Source: Mikania micrantha (taxonomy: Eukaryota > Streptophyta > Magnoliopsida > Asterales > Asteraceae). Taken from it: a stretch of 64,000 nt of DNA. The translations under genes were made by a program, and so were the position numbers. The stretch is taken from positions 13,240,755 through 13,304,754 of the forward strand of contig CM018695.1 in assembly GCA_009363875.1 (NCBI GenBank), written 5' to 3'. Shown here piece by piece: positions 57,222 to 64,000 of this stretch. Position 1 is the first letter of the stretch. Each line of letters begins with the position of its first letter. Under the pieces are notes generated by a model. It saw only the letters and a list, made by a program, of their open reading frames with translations. It did not search any database and was not told where the DNA came from.

Positions 57222-57373
57222 GCATGACTTCTCAGGTGACGAACAGGTCAACTAAGAAGCTTATGCTTTTGGGACTAGGGCTTCAGATAGAAGACTTAGT
57301 ATTTTTGGACCTGCATACTTTTGGAACATCATCATACAATTATTTTGTATATCTTGTGCAGTTACAAGATATA
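57222..57373 (+). promoter_or_regulatory. CTCAG|GTGACGAACAGG block and hairpin
   Basis: GCATGACTTCTCAGGTGACG (57222-57241) resembles a 3' splice site. The inverted repeat TATATCTTGT / ACAAGATATA at 57348-57373 is perfect around GCAGTT. Confidence 0.5.
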
Positions 57374-57520
57374 TATTTTTATGATGCTTATGATGGATTT
57401 ACATTGTTAAATTATGAACGATACGGATGTAATTTAACATTGTAATTCTATTCTATTTAGCATTTCTCATTTATATATCATGTGCAATGTAAACAATCTG
57501 ATCACTTTGATTATCACTCA

Positions 57521-57591
57521 CGATATCGCGCCCCGAGAACCGTCCGCCCGACGGGGACTCCGATCCAACCCCACCGGCTCGGGGTGTGACA
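57521..57591 (+). other. GC-rich LTR terminus with nested inverted repeats
   Basis: CCCCGAG (57531) pairs with CTCGGGG (57578), and CCCGACGGG (57547-57555) lies inside. The outer pair differs from that of the solo LTR (CCCCGG/CCGGGG) yet stays complementary. Confidence 0.6.
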
Positions 57592-57594
57592 GAT

Positions 57595-57607
57595 TGGTAT
57601 TAGAGCC
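57595..57607 (+). other. Primer-binding site of element G
   Basis: TGGTATTAGAGCC starts three bases after the LTR end. It differs by one base from the plant initiator-methionine tRNA site. Confidence 0.85.
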
Positions 57608-57751
57608 ATGGTTATAGAGAAATATAGGTCACTTATTTAAACGGTTTGGCCTAGACTATAACCTAGGGACCCTGCATGTAGAGAAAATAGGACTTAAGAC
57701 TTATTTGCATATTGTCTTCTGTATTCGATCATTGCACTAGCGATAATCTTA

Positions 57752-59090
57752 TTGGTTATGATCAGAATGCTACTGAGAAGACAGCTTCCCTCATTACCAC
57801 CGGAAGACTTGGCTCCTCTCTCCTCAACACCGTCACCAAATGATTCACCACCGCCACCTCCTCCACCTCCTCCTCCTCCTCTGATCACTCAACCATCTAG
57901 TTCGATCACAACACCTACTTTGGATTCTGCTACTATTGCCCTGGTGACGTTACTGAGTAGCCAGATGACCTCCCAAATGAAATAGGCGATACCGGAGATG
58001 TTCCTTCGTCTCCGCAATGAAATCAACAACACTGGCAACTCATCAGGAGAAGCCAGTGGAAATACTGGAGGTTCATCACATTACTCCTACAAGTCCTTTG
58101 TAGGATGTAAACCACCCAGCTTTAGTGGGTCTGAGGGAGCCGTTGGATTAATCCAATGGATTGAGAAGATCGAGACAACCTTGGACCTCTGCAGCTGTCC
58201 AGAACACCACAAGGTCCGCTACTCATCTGGAACATTCAACAAACGGGCTCTGACCTGGTGGAACGGTCAGATCAACGCCCGAGGAAGAGAAGAAGCTAAG
58301 GGCATGCCATGGGAAGACTTCAAGACGCTGCTGAAAACAGAATTCTACCCCAAGAACGAGTTGCAGAAACTAGAGGTCGAATTATCCAACCATGTGATGA
58401 AGGGGGCTGATCACATGGGGTACACTACTCGTTATCACGAGTTAGTTGCTTTGGTACCAGACATGGTACCAACTTTAGAGAAGAGGATAGACATATATGT
58501 AGGTGGACTCCCTGCCTGCATTCAGGGCATGGTTTTTTCAGCCAACCCTACCACTGTCGAGTCAGCAGTGAGATTGTCTAGAAAACTCACTGACCTTATG
58601 GTAGCCTCTGGAGTGTTAAAGAGAGAGGCTGACTCCGGCAAGAACAAAGCTGAGTCTTCAAAGAAACCCCACCACCATTAGAAGAAGAAGCATAAGACCA
58701 TCAAGAACTACACAGTGGCCACACCTCTCCAGCAAGTAGCAGCAGCACCACAAAACCCCAACAGAAAACCCTACACTGGCACGTTTCCTCTGTGTGCTAA
58801 GTGCCAATATCATCACATTTCTAACACTCCCTGCAAGCAATGCACGGGATGTGGAAGAAAGGGACATTGGGTCCAACACTGCCGGATGGCACCTAACCAA
58901 GCAGTCAACAATGCTGCTTTGGCTCTCCCTCCACCAGCTAATCAGAACAACGGTGGATGCTATAACTGTGGCGAACAATGCCACTTTGCAAAGAGCTGCC
59001 CAAAGAAGGCACAACTAGCAGTTCAAGCACCCCGTGGACGAGCCTTCGCTATCAGAGCACCAGCTGCACGCCAGGACCCAAATGTGGTCA
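57752..59090 (+). pseudogene. Element G: gag with two nonsense codons
   Basis: One frame from the ATG at 57752 reads a proline run (PPPPPPPPPPP, 57850-57880), TIALVTLLSSQMTSQMK, a TAG stop at 57983, then KPPSFSGSEGAVGLIQWIEK, KRALTWWNGQINARGREEAK, FKTLLKTEFYPKNELQKLE and LSNHVMKGADHMGYTTRYH. A second stop (TAG, 58679) follows HHH in a basic stretch. Two zinc knuckles close gag: CTGCGRKGHWVQHC and CYNCGEQCHFAKSCPKK; in the second the usual Gly before His is Cys. Start choice: this is the first ATG after the primer-binding site in this frame. The glycine-rich minus-strand frame here is the shadow of the proline run. Confidence 0.9.
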
Positions 59091-59551
59091 CTGGTACGTT
59101 TCTCTTACATGACTTATATGCATGTGTTCTATTTGATACTGGTGCGGATCAGAGTTTTATCTCTACCGATTTTGCATGCCGATTAGATTCCATAGAGGAA
59201 CAGTTAGACTCCCCTTACATTATAGAAGTAGCTAACGGGAAACAGATCACAGTTAGTACAGTATATAGGAATTGCCCACTGACACTTAATGGTCATACAT
59301 TCACTATCGATTTGATACCGATGGAGTTGGGCAGTTTCGACATCATTGTGGGAATGGATTGGCTCTCTTCTAATCGAGTGGAAGTCATCTGTTCTGAAAA
59401 GCTGCTTCGAATTCCATTGTCGAGTGATCATGTATTCGAAGTTAAAGGGGATCAAGCAAAACGAAGTGTCAAAATCATCTCTTGCATAAAGGTGCGTAAG
59501 TGTCTACAGAAGCGGTGCGTGGCGTTCTTGGCTCATGTGGTGGAAAAATAG
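59091..59551 (+). pseudogene. Element G: aspartic protease region
   Basis: In the same frame as gag it reads GTFLLHDLYACVLFDTGADQSF (active DTG kept, near 59140), IEVANGKQITVSTVYRNCPL, FTIDLIPMELGSFDIIVGMD and WLSSNRVEVICSEKLL. The frame ends at a TAG (59549) after VVEK. The protease itself looks intact in sequence and is lost only because gag and the linker to RT contain stops. Confidence 0.9.
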
Positions 59552-60893
59552 AAGGATAAGAAGAGGATTCAAGGTGTACCGGTAGTAAAAGAGTATCCTG
59601 AAGTATTTCCTGAAGACCTACCAGGTTTGCCACCGATGCGACCGGTAGAGTTTCGCATTGACTGAATTCCTGGAGCAGCTCCTGTTGCTAAATCTCCTTA
59701 CAGGTTAGCACCTTCAGAGATGCAGGAATTGTCAAATCAGTTACAGGAGATATTGGATAAGGGTTTCATCAGACCGAGCTACTCACCTTGGGGAGCTCCG
59801 GTCTTGTTCATGAAAAAGAAGGACAGATCGTTCAGAATGTGCATAGATTACAGGGAGCTGAACAAACTAAACATCAAGAATCGGTATCCATTGCCAAGGA
59901 TTGATGATCTATTTGACCAACTGCAAGGAGCTCAATATTTCTCAAAGATTGACTTGCGGTCTGGATATCATCAGCTTAGAGTTCAAGATGAAACCAGATA
60001 CGGGCATTATGAGTTCATGGTGATGCCTTTCGGATTGACAAATGCACCAGCGGTTTTCATGGACCTCATGAACCGAGTGTGCAAGCCGTACTTGGATCAG
60101 TTTGTCATTGTCTTTATCGATGACATACTGATTTATTTCAAGAACAAAACAGAACATGAGCAACACCTCAGAAAGATCTTGGAGCTGTTGAAAGATAAGA
60201 AACTCTATGCCAAATTTTCCAAATGTGAATTCTGGCTAAGAGAAGTTCAATTTCTGGGACATGTAGTCAACAGGGAGGGAATACACGTGGATCCTGCCAA
60301 GATCGAGGCGATAAAGAATTGGGACACTCCGAAGACACCGACGGAGATAAGGCCTTTTCTGGGATTGGCAGGTTATTATAGAAGGTTCATCTCGAACTTT
60401 TCTAAGATAGCTCTGCCTCTTACTAAACTAACTCAGAAAAGTGAACCGTTTGTCTGGGAGCAGAAACAAGAAGATGCTTTTCAGACATTGAAACAGAAAC
60501 TATGTGATGCTCCAATCCTATCTCTCCCAGAAGGCTGTGATGACTTTGTGGTATACTGTGATGCTTCCCATCAGGGACTTGGTTGTGTGTTAATGCAACG
60601 GGACAAAGTTATTGCTTATGCCTCAAGACAGTTAAAGGTTCATGAGAAGAACTACACTACTCATGATCTTGAACTGGGAGCTGTAATCTTCGCACTGAAG
60701 ATTTGGAGACATTACTTATATGGCACCAAGTGTATCATATTTACTGATCACAAAAGTCTGCAGCATATCTTTGATCAGAAGGAACTCAACATGCGACAAC
60801 GCCGTTGGGTTGAACTTCTGAATGATTACGATTGTGTGATCAAGTACCATCCGGGAAAGGCGAACGTTGTAGCTGATGCCTTGAGCCGGAAGG
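59552..60893 (+). pseudogene. Element G: reverse transcriptase and RNase H, truncated by an LTR
   Basis: The frame is unchanged from gag. After a TGA at 59663, a 390-codon stretch from 59720 holds the fingers and palm (MCIDYRELNKLNIKNRYPLP, FSKIDLRSGYHQLRVQ), the polymerase motif VFIDDILIY (both Asp at 60119-60124), the connection FLGLAGYYRRFISNFSKIAL and RNase H (VVYCDASHQGLGCVLMQRD, FTDHKSLQHIF, HPGKANVVADALSRK). About ten codons are missing near 59990, removing the conserved DIPKTAFR segment. A new LTR starts at 60894 and ends the frame at once, so integrase and the 3' LTR are not in the window. Confidence 0.92.
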
Positions 60894-62314
60894 TGTAACA
60901 TCACTGTACTTTCGGTTGTCCGTACGTCCCTACATCCGTACGAATGTACTGTTACGACCGGAGATTTATAATTATTAATGATTATGATATTATTGATTTA
61001 CATTACTGATATTATCACTGTACTGGTATGCATGTTATAACACATTTATCATACGCGTAAACCACGGGAAGTTTAGTTGTGATACAACTAAACAGGCCTA
61101 TAGTGTTTATCGCAGTTACTTATTATTGATAATGATGGATTAATGGTTTAAGGATGTATTGGGATGGAACGGGGAGTTGTTAGAGTCTGGTTACTAAACA
61201 TAGTCAAGGACCCATGGACATGGTTTATCGAAATAGCGGTGGGACGGTGGCTAGGGCAGTTGCGACTGACCCTTACATATGCCCTATATATATGCATATT
61301 TCGGTCTATCATGGATGTGTCAGTGACTAGGGTTTATTGGGTTTTGGTTTGGGAAATGATAATATTAAAGTTATTAAATAATGGGAATTAATTACGCAAA
61401 GTGAGGTTACGAACATTACTTAAAACGCGAACGTTGATTTAGAAATATTTACTTAATAATGTATTCGCATGAGTGACGATTCACACGAATATAATTATTA
61501 AGAATAATGTTCTAAGACGATATTCCCTAAATCATAAATCAAATCGAAATACGGTACGAGCATCGGATCCGCAAAGGTGACGATCTTTGCGAATACGTAC
61601 GCGAGTAACGCGTTTCGACGAGATAATTAAATAATATTGAACGATATTAATTTAATAAATTAAAACTAAGAATATTTATTAGGAATCACAACTTAAATTA
61701 AATTGGAATAATTTAAATTATTAAATAAGCGATTTAACGATGATTAAACGAAAACCGTTTTAAGAAATAATAATATTTAAATAAAATCATTTTAATAAAG
61801 ATGAAAATTAATTATCTTAATGTCTTAAGAGTTAAATATATTTTACGATTAAAAACGAGCATTTTATAAAATAAATCGCGATAAAAACGGGCTCGAGCAC
61901 GCGTATACGACACGCGATATAAGGAAGACTATTTCCTTCTTTCTCTTCATTTTCACACTAACTCTCTCTCACTAAACACTCAAAATTCGTCACCTTCACA
62001 AGACCCAACTTCTCTCTATGATTGCGAGCTCGTTTCTTGACGGAATCACGTGATTCTTGGCCCTAAACGACCACAAGAGCAAGGAGTACGAGAAAGTACA
62101 AGAAGATCTAGAGTTGGTTTGCGATTTTGAGGTAAATCTGGGATGTTCTTTTCGGTTTTGTTGTTTAGTTGTGGGTCTTGAACTTGTTGTAGATAAAACC
62201 GATAAAATCTAATGAGATAACACTAAAACGAATTAGGATGAGTAATGGGAAGAACATGGTTAAGCTTTTGCAGGTTGTGGGTCGAAGGGGGAGATGAGGG
62301 TGTGATGGTTCGTG

Positions 62315-62760
62315 CGTACAACCAGCCGGCCGAACCCTAGAGAGGCTGGACGAACCCTGTGCGGGCCGCCAACCCCGAACCCTCCTACTGGATCAGCCGA
62401 ACCCTAGGGTGGCGAACCCTAGGGACCCCGAACCTTTGGTGGCCTAGCCGAACCCATGCACCTCTTCACGAACCCTGTGGTTCCACGAACCCACCAGGGG
62501 ACGAACCATAACCGGGAGCCGAACCCTAGTACCTCTAGGAACCCACGAACCCTCTTTTCTTCTATGTTGGCCGAACCATGGCAGCCCATGAGCCGAACCA
62601 TGTGAGTTCGAGGCCGAACCTGTGGTGCTCAAACCGACATGGAAGCAGCCGAACCTTAGCACACAAAAACCTAATAAAAGCCGAACCTTGGCTGTTTGTT
62701 CTAGCCGAAACCTCCTATACTTGTGGAGGCCGAACCTATGCTCTTTACCCATAGGTTCGC
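62315..62760 (+). repeat. GAACC motif array
   Basis: About 19 plus-strand GCCGAACC or ACGAACC motifs end with the inverted AGGTTCGCTG at 62752. The minus-strand open frames over it (62419-62779) are by-products of the stop-poor repeat. The preceding GCTTTTGCAG|GTTG (62264-62275) resembles a 3' splice site. Confidence 0.85.
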
Positions 62761-63594
62761 TGCCCCAATGATTAAACAAACCAAACTTTTAATCTAGAGT
62801 TAATGGTGGGTCAAGAACCTTAAGAAATAATGAAAACTCATGCATGCATAGATGATTACATTAGTCACCACCTTTTCTCTCACTAAAATACAAGTATTGA
62901 GAAGTATAGTGAATAAAAACGGATAATGTTCTATACAAACAACTTGGGAGTAAAACTTATAAAACATGAGGTTTTCTTTAAACAAATTAAATACAAGGTG
63001 GTTACAATAATCAATTAAGCATGCATGAGATTATGAGTTAGATATGTTTTAATGAGAGCTACCATATCTAAGTGAACGTATCTATGGGAATTATACCTAA
63101 GGTGTCATAACCTAGTATTGTTATTAGATACGATAAAACTGATAAGTTAGATCAAATGTAATAACAGTTGTTTATAAAAACCTCTAACGTTTTACTTAAC
63201 TTAGATAAGATAAACTAAGTAGGTAAAACACATAGTGGAATTAAACATAAACCCTTATAGCTATTCAGTTAAGAATAAACTCATACGGACACTTGATGAA
63301 AATGAAACATTTATACTCATGGGCATAAACACGCGATAATTACAGATCTTTGAGTTGCTTTGAGTTTATATACGCGAGCGCGCATAATACGAGAACCCGG
63401 ATTCTAAGGACTTCAGGTGAGTTCTCATAACCTCCCTTTCTTTAAACTGTTTTGTTTTAAAACTCGGAGGTGAAACATGTATACCGGTTTAAATATTATT
63501 TTGATAACACAAGGATAATACCTGTTTATCATTATGATATTCATTATTATGGATTATCACTGATTATTATACATCCGTGTAAACATTGTGATTG

Positions 63595-63920
63595 ACTTCG
63601 GTTGATAACAAAGGTTACATGTATTGTCACGTGGATGGTTTCCACATCCGTGAATCATTGCCTTTGACTCCGGTCAATTGCTTTGACTTCATGTATTGTC
63701 ACGTGGTTAGCTACCACTCCATGAATCATGTATTTAACTTATGTTAATTACATAATGATCATGTATAGTCACGAACATTATTTGAGAATATAATTGATGA
63801 GATTGGTTGATTTGTTTGTGGATTGATTATCTATGATTGACTATGATTATTTGTGATTGATTATGACTGATTGGTTATGTGATTATGTGATTGTGTATGT
63901 GTTTGGCTGTTGAGTTGGGG
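63595..63920 (+). repeat. Second array: TCACGTGG palindromes and GATTGATTATG units
   Basis: Two TGTATTGTCACGTGG units (63616 and 63681) are followed by complementary CCACNNCNGTGAATC or a variant. From 63820 to 63905 irregular GATTGATTATGATTAT units follow. The position in the LTR is that of the second array of the other copies. Confidence 0.65.
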
Positions 63921-64000
63921 GTTTGGTTGGATTATCTCATACAGGTATTATTATTCTGGATTTTATCTGAAAATCATAAGCATTTATACTTGTCTTATCT

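Larger units (their letters stand above)
53375..57591 (+). mobile_element. Element G: 5' LTR, 4217 bp, complete
   Basis: It opens TGTAACATCAGTGCCGG and closes GGGGTGTGACA directly before a primer-binding site, so both borders are certain. In order it carries the TGACG palindromes, CT tract (54057-54095), GAG|GTAAAT (GT at 54237), GAACC array, ACACAG|GTGAGTTCATTG (GT at 55838), a GAATCAAACGAAACATTT array, two TATA modules, CTCAG|GTGACGAACAGG, hairpin and GC-rich end. It is the best reference copy of the long-LTR type in the window. If transcription starts after the downstream TATA, U3 is about 3.7 kb and R-U5 about 0.48 kb. Confidence 0.92.
60894..64000 (+). mobile_element. Long LTR inserted in element G, incomplete at window edge
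   Basis: It opens TGTAACATCACTGTAC immediately after the RNase H codons. It belongs to the long-LTR type: TGACG palindromes (61461-61490, 61566-61596), GATATAAGG and CT tract (61916-61970), GAG|GTAAAT (GT at 62132), GAACC array, CAG|GTGAGTTC (GT at 63417). A TATA block CCCTATATATATGCATA lies near the LTR start (61282), an unusual place. A perfect 10-bp inverted repeat GTTTAGTTGT/ACAACTAAAC is at 61071-61093. The end, target duplication and any internal region are outside the window. Confidence 0.8.

Noticed and set aside
57694..57888. Glycine-rich minus-strand protein
   Set aside because: It is the antisense shadow of the proline run at the gag N-terminus.
58658..59014. 118-codon minus-strand frame opposite gag
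   Set aside because: It is antisense to the conserved zinc-knuckle region, with no domain of its own.

Overview
The window looks like repeat-filled, intergenic chromatin of a flowering plant. It is AT-rich and almost entirely LTR retrotransposon sequence. The primer-binding sites resemble the plant initiator-methionine tRNA type, and Helitron, hAT-type and SINE-like fragments are also present. I infer a eudicot with a large genome; an Asteraceae-like plant fits the style of the repeats, but the sequence alone does not prove it. I found no intact host protein gene, tRNA, rRNA or organellar insertion. All recognisable coding sequence is decayed Ty3/Gypsy gag-pol.

Layout. 1-1726: end of an LTR (family D). 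1727-11023: a minus-strand Gypsy pol remnant (element 1), broken by an unknown repeat (1844-2333), an hAT-like insertion (3114-4312) and a 4.27 kb solo LTR with a 5-bp target duplication (6184-10449). 11024-12056: a second family D LTR on the minus strand. 12057-19790: AT-rich sequence with tRNA-like promoter motifs, a SINE-like unit, an orphan integrase fragment, a 724-bp Helitron (17003-17726) and further Helitron ends. 19791-22008: element 2, a sister of element 1 with its integrase core deleted. 22009-26153: two abutting truncated LTRs, one holding a small hAT MITE. 26154-28609 and 39644-41983: minus-strand element E, split inside reverse transcriptase by element F (plus strand, 28610-39643, two LTRs, TGTCT target duplication). 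41984-46503: a composite 4.5 kb LTR. 46504-53000: minus-strand element X and its LTR, which holds a large fold-back element. 53375-60893: plus-strand element G, with a 4.2 kb LTR, primer-binding site and a one-frame gag-pol. Element G is cut at 60894 by another long LTR that runs off the window.

How it fits together. The long LTRs (3.5-4.5 kb) share one architecture. In order they carry a pair of imperfect palindromes around TGACG, a TATA/CT-rich promoter-like site, a GTAAGT-like donor, a subfamily-specific array of short motifs, a conserved AG|GTGAGT, a second array, a second TATA module that is often duplicated in tandem, CTCAG|GTGACGAACAGG, a hairpin TATCTTGT-N6-ACAAGATA, and a GC-rich end with nested inverted repeats just before TGTGACA. 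The array motifs differ among copies (GAACC, CGAATGG, GGCCGAGAAC, TTCGTGAAC) while their position is kept.

The most unusual signal is in 43848-45355 and 48075-48886. It is a long series of 19-20 bp palindromes in one orientation whose arms change together (TTCACA/TGTGAA, TCTACA/TGTAGA, TCCACA/TGTGGA, CCTACA/TGTAGG, ATCACA/TGTGAT, TTCTCA/TGAGAA). Part of it is amplified as a 117-bp satellite. This is the best candidate here for an undescribed DNA or RNA structural system carried by retrotransposons.
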